From Micrococcus sp. EYE_212 (GTDB lineage Bacteria; Actinomycetota; Actinomycetes; Actinomycetales; Micrococcaceae), in NCBI RefSeq assembly GCF_023147585.1, contig NZ_JAHXOZ010000014.1, positions 1-57,829 on the forward strand: a DNA stretch of 57,829 nucleotides, written 5' to 3'. Below the pieces are notes generated by a model that had not been told where the DNA came from, ran no database searches, and was given only the letters and a program-made list of their open reading frames with translations. The position numbers were made by a program, and so were the translations under genes. This document shows, piece after piece, positions 16,327 to 24,641 of this stretch. Numbering within the stretch: the first letter of the stretch is position 1; each line of letters begins with the position of its first letter.

Positions 16327-17292
16327 GTGTCAACATCCGCAACCGAGGCTGCGCCCAGCACCTCCGTCAAGAAATCCGCCCGGGGCGGCGCCGCCGGGGA
16401 CAAGGTCTTCTCCGGCCTCTCCCTGGCCGCAGGCATCCTGATCCTGCTCATCCTGGCCTTCGTGGCGATCTTCCTGGTGACGGAGTCCCTCCCGGCGCTC
16501 TTCCCTGAGGCCTACGGCGAAGAGCTCAAGTCGGCCGACTCCTTCTTCGGGTACGTCGGGCCGCTCATGGCCGGCACCCTCATGGCGGCGATCGTCGCGC
16601 TGATCCTGGCCACGCCGGTCGCCGTGGGCGTCGCCCTCTTCATCTCCCACTACGCTCCGCCGAGGATCGCCCAGCCGGTGGCCTACGTCATCGACCTCCT
16701 GGCCGCCATCCCCTCCGTGATCTACGGCATCTGGGGCTGGCTCACGCTCGCCCCGCTCATGGTGCCGATCTACACGTGGCTGAACCAGTACCTGGGCTGG
16801 CTGCCCTTCTTCGGCGGTCCGGTGACCGGCACGGGCCGCGTCATCATGACCTCGGGCGTGGTCCTGGCCGTCATGGTGCTCCCCATCATCACGGCCCTCT
16901 GCCGCGAGATCTTCACCCAGACGCCGAAGCTCCACGAGGAGGCGGCGCTCGGGCTCGGCGCCACGCGCTGGGAGATGATCAAGATGACCGTCTTCCCGTT
17001 CGCCCGCGCCGGCATCATCTCCTCCATCATGCTCGGCCTCGGCCGCGCGCTGGGTGAGACCATGGCCGTGACCATGGTGCTCTCGCCCGGCAAGTTCAGC
17101 TCGTCCCTGATCGAGGAGGGTCGCAACAAGACGATCCCCTCGGAGATCGCCCTGAACTTCCCGGAGGCCTACGGCATCCGACTGAACGAACTGATCGCCG
17201 CCGGCCTCATGCTGTTCATCATCACGCTGGTGGTCAACATGGTCGCCCGGTGGATCGTGAACAAGCACAAGGAATTCTCGGGAGCCAACTGA
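16327..17292 (+). CDS. pstC: Phosphate ABC transporter permease PstC
   Basis: Membrane subunit of the Pst importer. It has 321 residues with about six transmembrane helices and the EAA-type coupling loop EEAALGLGATRWEMIKMTVFP. The GTG start at 16327 follows GAGGGAAGG and is preferred to an upstream ATG that lacks a site. The stop codon overlaps the pstA ATG by one base (TGATG), which implies translational coupling. Confidence 0.95.
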   Translation: MSTSATEAAPSTSVKKSARGGAAGDKVFSGLSLAAGILILLILAFVAIFLVTESLPALFPEAYGEELKSADSFFGYVGPLMAGTLMAAIVALILATPVAVGVALFISHYAPPRIAQPVAYVIDLLAAIPSVIYGIWGWLTLAPLMVPIYTWLNQYLGWLPFFGGPVTGTGRVIMTSGVVLAVMVLPIITALCREIFTQTPKLHEEAALGLGATRWEMIKMTVFPFARAGIISSIMLGLGRALGETMAVTMVLSPGKFSSSLIEEGRNKTIPSEIALNFPEAYGIRLNELIAAGLMLFIITLVVNMVARWIVNKHKEFSGAN

Positions 17293-18482
17293 TGAGCACC
17301 GCACTCAACGACTCGCCGACGCGGGAGCACATCCCGTCGTCGAAGCACACGCAGAACTCCCTCACCGCCGGGCAGATGCCCCGCTGGGTGTGGGCAGTGG
17401 TGGCCGCAGCCGCCCTTCTCGTGGCCCTGGGCCTCGAGCTCCTCATCAAGGGCGAGGAGTTCCGGGTCGCCCGCCTCGCCGTGATGACCCTCATCTCGTA
17501 CGTGGTGGGCATGTACATCGTGACGCGTCTGCTGGAGAACCGCCGCAAGGCCACGGACGGCCTGTGGCGCAACCTCGTGTGGGCGGCGTTCCTCATCGCC
17601 CTCGTTCCGCTGATCTCCGTCATCTGGTCGGTGATCTCGGACGGCGCTCCGACGCTGTTCGGCAACCCGCAGGTGCTGTGGAACGACATGGACGGCGTCA
17701 CGGGCACCACGGACGCCGCCTACCTCAACGACGGCCAGCCCCTCGGCGGCCTGCCCGGCGGCTTCGCCCACGCCCTCGTCGGAACGCTGATGATCACGCT
17801 CATCGCGACCCTGATCGCGGTGCCGATCGGCCTCCTGACCTCCATCTACCTCGTGGAGTACGGGCGGGACGGCTGGCTCTCGCGGTCCATCATCTTCTTC
17901 GTGGACGTGATGACCGGCATCCCCTCGATCGTGGCCGGCCTCTTCGCCTTCGCGGCCATGTCCCTGCTCCTCGAGCTGGTGATGGGCGAGGGCCCCAAGG
18001 CGCTGCAGTCGGTGAAGATGGGCCTCACGGCCGCCGTCGCCCTCACTGTGCTGATGATCCCCGTGGTGGTCCGTTCCACCGAGGAGATGCTCCGCGTCGT
18101 CCCGAACGAGCTGCGCGAGGGCTCCTACGCCCTGGGCGTGCGCAAGTGGCGCACCATCTCCAAGGTGGTCATCCCCACCGCGATCTCGGGCATCCTCTCG
18201 GGCATCACCCTGGCCATCGCCCGCGTCACGGGTGAGACCGCGCCGATCCTCGTGACGGCCGGCTTCGCGACCACCATGAACTGGAACCCGATGGACAACT
18301 GGATGACGGCCCTGCCGGTGTACATCTACCGCCAGCTCGTCTCGCCGACGTCGCCGACCGCGTACGACGTGTCCACCGACCGTGCCTGGGCCGCGGCCCT
18401 GGTCCTGATCATCATCGTGATGGCGCTGAACCTCATCGCGCGCATGATCGCCAAGGCGTTCGCCCCCAAGACGGGCCGCTGA
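17292..18482 (+). CDS. pstA: Phosphate ABC transporter permease PstA
   Basis: Second permease of the Pst importer, 396 residues. The N-terminal ~50 residues are polar. Two additional helices ([12 protein letters not shown] and [11 protein letters not shown]) precede the usual six-helix core, making it longer than E. coli PstA. The coupling loop reads [21 protein letters not shown]. Its ATG overlaps the pstC stop, so PstC and PstA should be made in equal amounts. Confidence 0.94.
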   Translation: MSTALNDSPTREHIPSSKHTQNSLTAGQMPRWVWAVVAAAALLVALGLELLIKGEEFRVARLAVMTLISYVVGMYIVTRLLENRRKATDGLWRNLVWAAFLIALVPLISVIWSVISDGAPTLFGNPQVLWNDMDGVTGTTDAAYLNDGQPLGGLPGGFAHALVGTLMITLIATLIAVPIGLLTSIYLVEYGRDGWLSRSIIFFVDVMTGIPSIVAGLFAFAAMSLLLELVMGEGPKALQSVKMGLTAAVALTVLMIPVVVRSTEEMLRVVPNELREGSYALGVRKWRTISKVVIPTAISGILSGITLAIARVTGETAPILVTAGFATTMNWNPMDNWMTALPVYIYRQLVSPTSPTAYDVSTDRAWAAALVLIIIVMALNLIARMIAKAFAPKTGR

Positions 18483-18486
18483 ACCT

Positions 18487-18519
18487 CGGCCGCCCCGGAC
18501 ATCCGTGCCGGGGCGGCCG
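18487..18519 (+). terminator. Intercistronic hairpin between pstA and pstB
   Basis: A 12-bp perfect stem (CGGCCGCCCCGG at 18487-18498, complement at 18508-18519) with a 9-base loop begins four bases after the pstA stop. It probably tunes pstB expression or mRNA decay rather than ending the operon. Confidence 0.6.
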
Positions 18520-18576
18520 AACGGCCCACCCAGACCTCCGCTCCCCAGCGATCCTCGTAAAGGAAGACCAGCTCTC

Positions 18577-19356
18577 ATGTCCAAGCGCATCCAGGCCAAA
18601 GACGTCGACGTCTACTACGGCAAGTTCAAGGCGGTGGAGGAGGTCAACATCGACATCGCCCCCCGCACGGTGACGGCGTTCATCGGTCCCTCCGGCTGCG
18701 GCAAGACCACGTTCCTGCGCGCCATCAACCGCATGCACGAGGTGCTCCCCGGCGCCTACGTCGAGGGCGAGCTGCTCCTCGACGGCGAGAACGTGTACGG
18801 CTCCGGCGTGGACCCCGTGTCCATCCGCTCGCAGATCGGGATGGTGTTCCAGCGCCCGAACCCGTTCCCCACGATGTCCATCCGCGACAACGTGCTGGCC
18901 GGCTACAAGCTCAACGGCACCAAGCTCAACCGCGCCGACTCGGACGCCATCGTGGAGAAGTCCCTGCGCGGCGCCAACCTCTGGAACGAGGTGAAGGACC
19001 GCCTGGACAAGCCGGGCTCGGGCCTCTCCGGCGGCCAGCAGCAGCGCCTGTGCATCGCCCGCTCCGTGGCCGTGTCCCCGGACGTGATCCTCATGGACGA
19101 GCCCTGCTCCGCGCTCGACCCGATCTCCACCCTCGCGGTGGAGGACCTCATCAACGAGATGAAGGAGCAGTACACGGTCATCATCGTCACGCACAACATG
19201 CAGCAGGCCGCTCGCGTGGCGGACAAGACCGCGTTCTTCAACATCCAGGGCATCGGCAAGCCCGGCAAGCTGATCGAGTACGACGACACGAACCTCATCT
19301 TCAACAGCCCCTCGAACCAGCAGACCGAGGACTACGTCTCCGGCCGCTTCGGCTGA
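18577..19356 (+). CDS. pstB: Phosphate ABC transporter ATP-binding protein PstB
   Basis: ATPase that powers the Pst importer. The 259-residue protein has Walker [14 protein letters not shown], the Q-loop phrase [14 protein letters not shown], the signature [14 protein letters not shown] and Walker [14 protein letters not shown]. The ATG at 18577 follows AAAGGAAG. No phoU gene follows, unlike in many bacteria; the operon ends with a hairpin, and a PiT permease converges on it. Confidence 0.97.
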   Translation: MSKRIQAKDVDVYYGKFKAVEEVNIDIAPRTVTAFIGPSGCGKTTFLRAINRMHEVLPGAYVEGELLLDGENVYGSGVDPVSIRSQIGMVFQRPNPFPTMSIRDNVLAGYKLNGTKLNRADSDAIVEKSLRGANLWNEVKDRLDKPGSGLSGGQQQRLCIARSVAVSPDVILMDEPCSALDPISTLAVEDLINEMKEQYTVIIVTHNMQQAARVADKTAFFNIQGIGKPGKLIEYDDTNLIFNSPSNQQTEDYVSGRFG

Positions 19357-19375
19357 GTCGCTCCCGCTGCGTCGC

Positions 19376-19404
19376 GACCCCGCCTGGGCCACCCGGGCGG
19401 GGTC
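19376..19404. terminator. Bidirectional terminator between pstB and the PiT gene
   Basis: GACCCCGCC (19376-19384) pairs with GGCGGGGTC (19396-19404); including a T-G pair and an inner GGG/CCC the stem is 13 pairs with a 3-base loop. It lies between convergent genes and can serve both. Confidence 0.75.
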
Positions 19405-19425
19405 TCGTCGTCTCCGTGTGCGGTC

Positions 19426-20451
19426 TCAGACCAGCAGGAGGAGTGCCAGGCCGAGAAGCAGGGCCGCGCCGAGGCAGGCCAGCGGCGTGAGCAGCCACCA
19501 CGCGACCACGCGCAGCACCTGGGGCCAGCGCACGGACGCGTAGGTCTGCGTCTGCCCGGCGCCGACGATGCCGGCGGTGAGGGTGTGGGTGGAGGACAGC
19601 GGCAGGTGGAGGACGAGGGAGCCCACGAAGAGCAGGCCCGCGGGCACGGCGGCCGCCACGGCCGCGCGCAGCGGGTCCAGGGCCACGAGGCGCTCCGTGA
19701 GGGTCCAGGCGATCCGCCATGCCCCGCCCAGCGTCCCCATGGCCATCGCGAGGGCGAAGACCGCGGCGCTCAGCCCGAACACCCAGGACGCCGTGGGGGC
19801 GCCCGGCGGCACGCCTGCGCCCATGAAGAAGATGGCCCAGAGCAGCCCCAGGCGCTGCCCGCCCTGCACGCCGTGGCCCACCGCCGTCGCGCCCCCGGAG
19901 ACGGCGAGGGCGATCCGGGCGCGGTGCTGCACGTTCACCGTGGAGCCCGTGGTGCCGAGCCGCACGAGCGGCGGGGTGAGGACGCGGGCGAGCCCCCACG
20001 CCAGGAGGGGTGAGAGGAGCAGACCCACGGCGACCTCCCATCCCACCCGGTCCATGACCACCAGCTCGAGCTCGTGCCCCAGCTCGAGGTGGGAGGCGAG
20101 GTGGGCCCCGGCCAGCGCGGCGAGCAGGGCATGGGTGGTGGAGCCGGGAATGCGCCGCCACCACATCAGCAGTCCCCACGCGACCGCCACGAGGACAGCC
20201 GTGGCCACGGTGATGTGCCCCACCACCCCGGACATCACGTGGGGGGTGAAGAAGGAGACGCTGAGGGTGATCAGGCCCATGCCCAGCACCACGCCGATCC
20301 CGTTCAGCAGGGCGGCCATGACGAGGGCCAGGCGCGGCGTCAGGGCGCGGAATCGCACGGGCAGGGCCACGGAGTTGGGTGCGTCGCGGAAGCCCATGAC
20401 CACGCCGAAGAGGCAGAGGAGGGCGAAGACGATGCCGAGACCCGCCGTCAT
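19426..20451 (-). CDS. PiT-family inorganic phosphate transporter
   Basis: Low-affinity, ion-coupled phosphate permease, 341 residues with about ten hydrophobic helices. The PiT signature appears near the N-terminus as GFRDAPNSVALPVRFRALTP, where related carriers have G-x-x-D-x-x-N, and again in the second half as a degenerate GSTTHALLAALAGAHL and SSTHTLTAG. It starts 15 bases after the DUF47 gene and forms an operon with it, as in many bacteria where the DUF47 protein assists Pit. Its position opposite pstB groups high- and low-affinity uptake together. Confidence 0.85.
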   Translation of the reverse strand: MTAGLGIVFALLCLFGVVMGFRDAPNSVALPVRFRALTPRLALVMAALLNGIGVVLGMGLITLSVSFFTPHVMSGVVGHITVATAVLVAVAWGLLMWWRRIPGSTTHALLAALAGAHLASHLELGHELELVVMDRVGWEVAVGLLLSPLLAWGLARVLTPPLVRLGTTGSTVNVQHRARIALAVSGGATAVGHGVQGGQRLGLLWAIFFMGAGVPPGAPTASWVFGLSAAVFALAMAMGTLGGAWRIAWTLTERLVALDPLRAAVAAAVPAGLLFVGSLVLHLPLSSTHTLTAGIVGAGQTQTYASVRWPQVLRVVAWWLLTPLACLGAALLLGLALLLLV

Positions 20452-20466
20452 CGGGCCGCTCCCGCC

Positions 20467-21093
20467 TCAGGACTCACGGACGAGCACCACGCCGAGGTCG
20501 GTGTTGACGCGGGCAAGGGCCTCCAGGGCGGACTGCAGCGCCCAGGCCACCTCGCGCTGGCGGTGGAAGTCGCGCTGCAGGAGGTCGCGGCCGAGGTCGG
20601 CGAGCCAGCTGACCATGATCCGGTCGGTGCGACGGGAGGCGCGCAGCAGCTGCATCCACGTGTCCTCGAGGGCATCCAGGTCGCGCAGCTCGCCCGTGGC
20701 GCGCCGCAGCAGGTCCGAGTGGCGCCCCACGGTCTCCAGGACGTCCAGGGCGTGGGGCGGCAGCTCGTCGAGGCCGGCGCGCTGGATGAGCAGGCCGGCG
20801 CCCACCACGCGCTGGATCGCCGTGTGCACGCCGCCGGCGAGCAGGTACAGGTCCTGGCGGGGGAGCGGCGTCACGTACGCGCTGCGCAGGGCGGTGAGGA
20901 AGGCCATGAGCGAGGCGGAGGAGGACGCGTCGAGTTCCATGAGGTCCCGCTCCATGCGGTCCAGCTCCTCGCCCTTCGCCCCCGGCACCTGGGCCACGGT
21001 CTGCACGGCCTTGCCGAGCGCGAGGGTGAGGTCCGCCATGTGGCGCAGGGCGGGGGTGTCCCGGGTCGTGAGCCAGGGCAGGCGGGGGGACAT
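20467..21093 (-). CDS. DUF47 (PhoU-like) accessory protein of the PiT transporter
   Basis: A 208-residue all-helical cytosolic protein of the DUF47/Pit-accessory family, distantly related to PhoU. The conserved phrase YVTPLPRQDLYLLAGGVH (about residues 69-86) corresponds to the family's metal-binding FVTPxDRED region. The closing third is rich in charged helices. DUF47 genes are typically found directly upstream of pit and the proteins are thought to modulate transport. It is the first gene of this two-gene operon. The 187 bases upstream hold no clear PHO box. Confidence 0.85.
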   Translation of the reverse strand: MSPRLPWLTTRDTPALRHMADLTLALGKAVQTVAQVPGAKGEELDRMERDLMELDASSSASLMAFLTALRSAYVTPLPRQDLYLLAGGVHTAIQRVVGAGLLIQRAGLDELPPHALDVLETVGRHSDLLRRATGELRDLDALEDTWMQLLRASRRTDRIMVSWLADLGRDLLQRDFHRQREVAWALQSALEALARVNTDLGVVLVRES

Positions 21094-21280
21094 CGGGCAC
21101 CGTGCTTTCTGCGCGCGGGAGCGGCGGTCCGGCGGTGTGGCGGGCGGCGCGGCCGCCGGGATCGGAGGTCGGGGGAGGTGTCACGACGACGCCGGACCGG
21201 GAACGCCTCTCGGCGGAAGGCCGCTCGTGGCGGCTATGTGTTGGAGCCCGGGGTTACCAGCGGCCCGACGCCGTCGCCTC

Positions 21281-21955
21281 CTAGTCTAACGAGCCGTCGC
21301 GCCAGCCTCGAGCGGCCGCCTCCAGGGCATCGGCGGTGGACACCAGGCGGGCGGCACGCGCCGTGAGCCGCGCCGCGTGCGCGGGGTCCGCCGCCTCGGC
21401 GGCCTCCGCGTGGTTGACCTGCCCCAGAGCCGCCACCCGCGCGTAGGCGGCCGCCCGCTCGAACGCCACATCCAGATCGGAGCGGTAGGCCCCCGTGAGG
21501 ATGGTGTCGGTGAGGCGCCGCAGCTCCTCCGGCCCGGGCGGCTCCACGGCGCCGGCCACGGCGCGCGCGGCGTGGGCCCCGTGCCCGGCGCGGTACCAGG
21601 CCGCCCAGCGCTCGCCGTCGCGGGCCGTGGCCTCCTGGAGCGCGTAGAGGCGCCACAGGGCCCCGGCCAGGGAGACGGCGGGCGCGTCCGACCAGAGCTC
21701 GGCGAGGGTCTCCACGCCCAGCTCGCGCACGAGCCCCACGAGGCGGGCGACGACGGCGGGGTCCTCCTCCGCCCGCCCGCCCGTCACGAGGGCGTGGGCC
21801 AGGCGCGAGGCCGCGGCGGCCACCTCCTGCGGCTCCTCGCCCCCGGCGAAGTGCGCGAGCTCGTCGGGCCGGGACACGCGGGGGCGATGGTGCCGCGTGA
21901 GGCCGGAGGCGCTCGAGCTGGCGCCGCGTCCGGCAGGGGAGCGGTGATGGGGCAT
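21281..21955 (-). CDS. Conserved hypothetical helical protein
   Basis: A 224-residue protein with a basic, unstructured N-terminus (MPHHRSPAGRG) and then a long Ala/Leu/Glu-rich helical region from about residue 35. No transmembrane segment, signal peptide or catalytic motif is visible. The ATG at 21955 is chosen because GGAAGGAG precedes it; an upstream GTG lacks a site. Related proteins are found in Arthrobacter-type genomes, some of them mislabelled as RNA polymerase subunits, but I know of no function. Confidence 0.65.
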   Translation of the reverse strand: MPHHRSPAGRGASSSASGLTRHHRPRVSRPDELAHFAGGEEPQEVAAAASRLAHALVTGGRAEEDPAVVARLVGLVRELGVETLAELWSDAPAVSLAGALWRLYALQEATARDGERWAAWYRAGHGAHAARAVAGAVEPPGPEELRRLTDTILTGAYRSDLDVAFERAAAYARVAALGQVNHAEAAEAADPAHAARLTARAARLVSTADALEAAARGWRDGSLD

Positions 21956-22092
21956 GGGTGTGCTGCTCCTTCCGGGGCAGACGGCGGCGGGACGCACGCC
22001 ACGGTAGACCCGCGAGGCCTCGGCTACCATGGCAGGGCACCCGCGAGGGTCGCCGACGCCGGCCGAGTGCCGCCCAGGGGACGAGCGGGTGA

Positions 22093-22165
22093 GGGCCTCT
22101 AGCTCAGCTGGCAGAGCATCGGACTTTTAATCCGCCGGTCGCGGGTTCGATCCCCGCGGGGCCCA
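22093..22165 (+). tRNA. tRNA-Lys (anticodon TTT)
   Basis: A 73-base cloverleaf with acceptor GGGCCTC paired to GGGGCCC, T-arm GCGGG-TTCGATC-CCCGC and anticodon loop CTTTTAA, reading TTT. The terminal CCA is not fully encoded (ACCG follows), so it must be added or repaired after transcription. Confidence 0.95.
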
Positions 22166-22200
22166 CCGGACGCGCAGTCCCGCCTCGCTTCGCCCGGGGT

Positions 22201-22248
22201 GGTCACGGCACGCCGTCTCGCCGTCACGGGACGCGGCGTGCCGTGACC
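22201..22248. terminator. Bidirectional terminator after tRNA-Lys
   Basis: A 15-bp perfect stem (22201-22215 with 22234-22248) and an 18-base loop separate the rightward tRNA from the leftward acetyltransferase gene. Confidence 0.75.
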
Positions 22249-22268
22249 CCTCAGGGCAGCGGAGCCCG

Positions 22269-22727
22269 TCAGCCCAGGTCGCGGATGCGCTGGGCGGGGA
22301 TGCCCGCGTACACGCCATTCGGCTCGGTGCTCTTGGTGACCACGGCGCCCGCGGCCACCACACAGCCGGGGGCCACGTCCACGCCGGGCAGGATCGTGCA
22401 GCCCGCGCCGAGCCAGCAGCCGTCGCCGATGGTCACGGGCGTCATGCTGAACTTCCCCGCCCGCTGGCGGGCCGGCCCGAGCTCGTGCGAGGCCGTGACG
22501 ATCCGCACGCCCGGCGCGATGGCCACGTGCTCGCCGACGGTCGTCCCGTTGTCGATCTCCACGCGGCGGTTGACGAACGTGTAGGCGCCGATGACCGCGC
22601 CCTTCTCGATCCATGCGCCGGCCTTCACCCAGGCCGTGGGGTGGATGTCCGCGCCGGTGGCGCGGCTGCGGACGCGGTTGGAGGCGGTGCGGACACGAGC
22701 GACGAGCGTGGGGGGCAGGCGCTTCAT
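22269..22727 (-). CDS. Left-handed beta-helix acyltransferase (hexapeptide repeat)
   Basis: A 152-residue protein consisting almost wholly of hexapeptide repeats, for example GAVIGAYTFVNRRVEIDNG and VTIGDGCWLGAGCTILPGVD, ending in the CoA-site phrase GVYAGIPAQRI. It resembles maltose/galactoside O-acetyltransferases, using acetyl-CoA to acetylate a sugar or other hydroxyl or amine acceptor. A histidine in TASHELGP occupies the place of the catalytic base. The leaderless ATG lies 6 bases after TAGACT. The acceptor is unknown. Confidence 0.85.
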   Translation of the reverse strand: MKRLPPTLVARVRTASNRVRSRATGADIHPTAWVKAGAWIEKGAVIGAYTFVNRRVEIDNGTTVGEHVAIAPGVRIVTASHELGPARQRAGKFSMTPVTIGDGCWLGAGCTILPGVDVAPGCVVAAGAVVTKSTEPNGVYAGIPAQRIRDLG

Positions 22728-22733
22728 GCCGTC

Positions 22734-22739
22734 AGTCTA
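22734..22739 (-). promoter_or_regulatory. -10 box of the acyltransferase gene, leaderless
   Basis: TAGACT on the minus strand ends 6 bases before the ATG at 22727; no ribosome-binding site is present. Confidence 0.65.
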
Positions 22740-22759
22740 GGGGTGCGGGCCCCCGCGGA

Positions 22760-23188
22760 TCACGGCGTGGACAGGCTCCAGGACCGTGTGCCCGACGGGG
22801 TGGGGGAGCCCGCCGTCTCGGTGGGGAACGGGTCGAACGTGGCCGGGCCGGAGGTGGCGGAGGCCGAGGAGGAGGCCGGGGAGCCCGACGCCGGGGAGCC
22901 CGACGTCGGTGCCGCGGACCCGGCACCCGATGTCGGTGCCGCGGACCCGGAGCCCGGCTGGGCGGTGGGCGTGGCGCTCGGCGTCGGCGTGGCGGTGAAC
23001 GGGTTCGGCGGACCGCTCTGCGAGCGGGGCGACGGGTCCGGCGGGGTGTTCGGCGGGACGGTGCTGATGCCGCCGGCGAACACGCCGAGCACGGACAGGA
23101 GGAACAGCGCGAGGCCGATCAGGCCGAGGCAGCCGAGGCAGCCGCAGCCGCTGCGGCGTCCTCGACCTCCGGAGATGATGATGGCCAC
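22760..23188 (-). CDS. Small membrane-anchored Pro/Ser/Thr-rich protein
   Basis: A 142-residue protein. A glycine/arginine start leads into a Cys-rich hydrophobic helix (CLGLIGLALFLLSVLGVFAG, about residues 17-39), and the rest is low-complexity Pro/Ser/Thr/Gly, the look of an extracellular stalk. An 18-base unit (22905-22922 and 22932-22949) repeats with a 27-base period and encodes a repeated GSAAPTSG. The GTG start is supported by GGAGGA. No function can be assigned. Confidence 0.6.
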   Translation of the reverse strand: MAIIISGGRGRRSGCGCLGCLGLIGLALFLLSVLGVFAGGISTVPPNTPPDPSPRSQSGPPNPFTATPTPSATPTAQPGSGSAAPTSGAGSAAPTSGSPASGSPASSSASATSGPATFDPFPTETAGSPTPSGTRSWSLSTP

Positions 23189-23282
23189 GGGGCGTCCTCC
23201 ATGCTGGTGCGTCGCGCGTGCGGGTGGGCGTGCGGGGCGAGTCTACGGGGCCCGGCGCGTCCGCGGAGGGTCCGGGCCCTCC

Positions 23283-24641
23283 TCACGCCCCCAGCACGCG
23301 CTCCAGGTAGGGGTTGGCGAACACGCGTCCCGGGTCCACGGCGTCGCGCTGGGCGGTGAAGTCCGCGAACCGCGGGTAAGCGCGGGCGGCCCACTCCGCG
23401 TCCCGGTCGTGCTCTTTGCCCCAGTGGGGGCGCCCGCCCAGGGAGACGAAGAGCTCCTCCGCCGCCGCGAAGTACGCGGTGGGGTCCTCCCGGTGGTAGC
23501 AGTGCACCGCGAGGTACGCAGACTCGCGCCCGTGCGCGGTGGAGAGCCAGACGTCGTCGGCGGCCACGGTGCGGACCTCCACGGGGAAGGAGACGGCGTC
23601 CCCGGCCGCGGCCCGCTCGGCCGCGATGCGCCGCAGGCCCGCGAAGGCCTCCTCGAACCGCTCGAGCGGCACCGCGTACTCCATCTCGCGGAACCGCACG
23701 GCGCGCTCGGCCACGAACACCCGGTAGGAGACGTCCGTGTAGGTGCGCTGATCCACGCCGCGCGCGGACACCTGGTTCAGCAGGGGCACGAGACGGGGAG
23801 CGCGCGCCCCGAGGCGGCACATCCCCCCGAAGACCCCGTGGGAGAGGAACTCCTCCATCACCGCGGTGCGCACGGGGTCCACAGGGTCGATCCCTGCCGT
23901 GAGCGGCAGCCGGGTGTTCTCCTTGGTGAGCGCGAGGTCCGTGCCGGGGAACCAGGAGAACTCCAGGTGGTCCGCGGCGCGGGAGCGCTCCACGAAGGAC
24001 TCGACGACGGCGTCCAGCGGCTCGCTGCGCTCCCGGGCGTGCAGGAGGAACGCCGGGACCGTCCGCAGCTCCACCTCCGTGATGATGCCCAGGGCGCCGA
24101 GGCCCACCCGGGCGGCCTGGAACAGGTCGGGCTCGTGGTCGGCGTCGGCCCAGCGGACGGCACCGTCGGCCGTCACGAGGCGCAGTCCCGTGACCATGCC
24201 CCCGTAGCCCGTGAAGCCCAGCCCCGTCCCGTGGGTCGCGGTGCTCAAGGCCCCGCCCACGCTCTGCCGGTCGATGTCGCCCATGTTGGCCAGGGCCAGC
24301 CCGTGCGCACCCAGCAGGGGGCCGAGCTGGTGCAGCGGCGTGCCGGCGAGCACGCGCACCCGCCCGCCCTCCCGATCCACGGCGCTCAGCCCGGACAGCG
24401 CGGAGAGGTCCAGCTGGACGCCGTCGGTGGCGGCGATGGGGGAGAAGGAGTGCCCCGCCCCGATCGGCTTGACTCGCAGGCCCGCCTGCGCGGCGGCGCC
24501 CACGACGTCGGCCAGCTCCGGCACGGACTCCGGGCGCGCCTCGCGCGCGGGGCTCCAGGCGTGGCCGCCGGACCACGTGCGGCGGGCGGGGAGGCCCGGG
24601 CGCCCCGAGCGGGGGCGGCGGAGGGCGAGGGGGCGCGTCAT
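23283..24641 (-). CDS. FAD-linked D-arabinono-1,4-lactone/L-gulonolactone oxidase family protein
   Basis: A 452-residue flavoprotein oxidase of the vanillyl-alcohol-oxidase fold. The N-terminal FAD domain has IGAGHSFSPIAATDG, where the His of GHS is the usual site of covalent FAD attachment, and MGDIDRQSVGGALSTATHG. The C-terminal ALO domain ends with HWGKEH and a DPGRVFANPYLERVLG motif. Family members oxidise aldonolactones with O2. Its ATG overlaps the stop of the upstream deaminase/aldolase gene (ATGA), so the two are co-translated; that pairing is common in actinobacteria and suggests one pathway, though the substrate is unknown. Confidence 0.88.
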   Translation of the reverse strand: MTRPLALRRPRSGRPGLPARRTWSGGHAWSPAREARPESVPELADVVGAAAQAGLRVKPIGAGHSFSPIAATDGVQLDLSALSGLSAVDREGGRVRVLAGTPLHQLGPLLGAHGLALANMGDIDRQSVGGALSTATHGTGLGFTGYGGMVTGLRLVTADGAVRWADADHEPDLFQAARVGLGALGIITEVELRTVPAFLLHARERSEPLDAVVESFVERSRAADHLEFSWFPGTDLALTKENTRLPLTAGIDPVDPVRTAVMEEFLSHGVFGGMCRLGARAPRLVPLLNQVSARGVDQRTYTDVSYRVFVAERAVRFREMEYAVPLERFEEAFAGLRRIAAERAAAGDAVSFPVEVRTVAADDVWLSTAHGRESAYLAVHCYHREDPTAYFAAAEELFVSLGGRPHWGKEHDRDAEWAARAYPRFADFTAQRDAVDPGRVFANPYLERVLGA

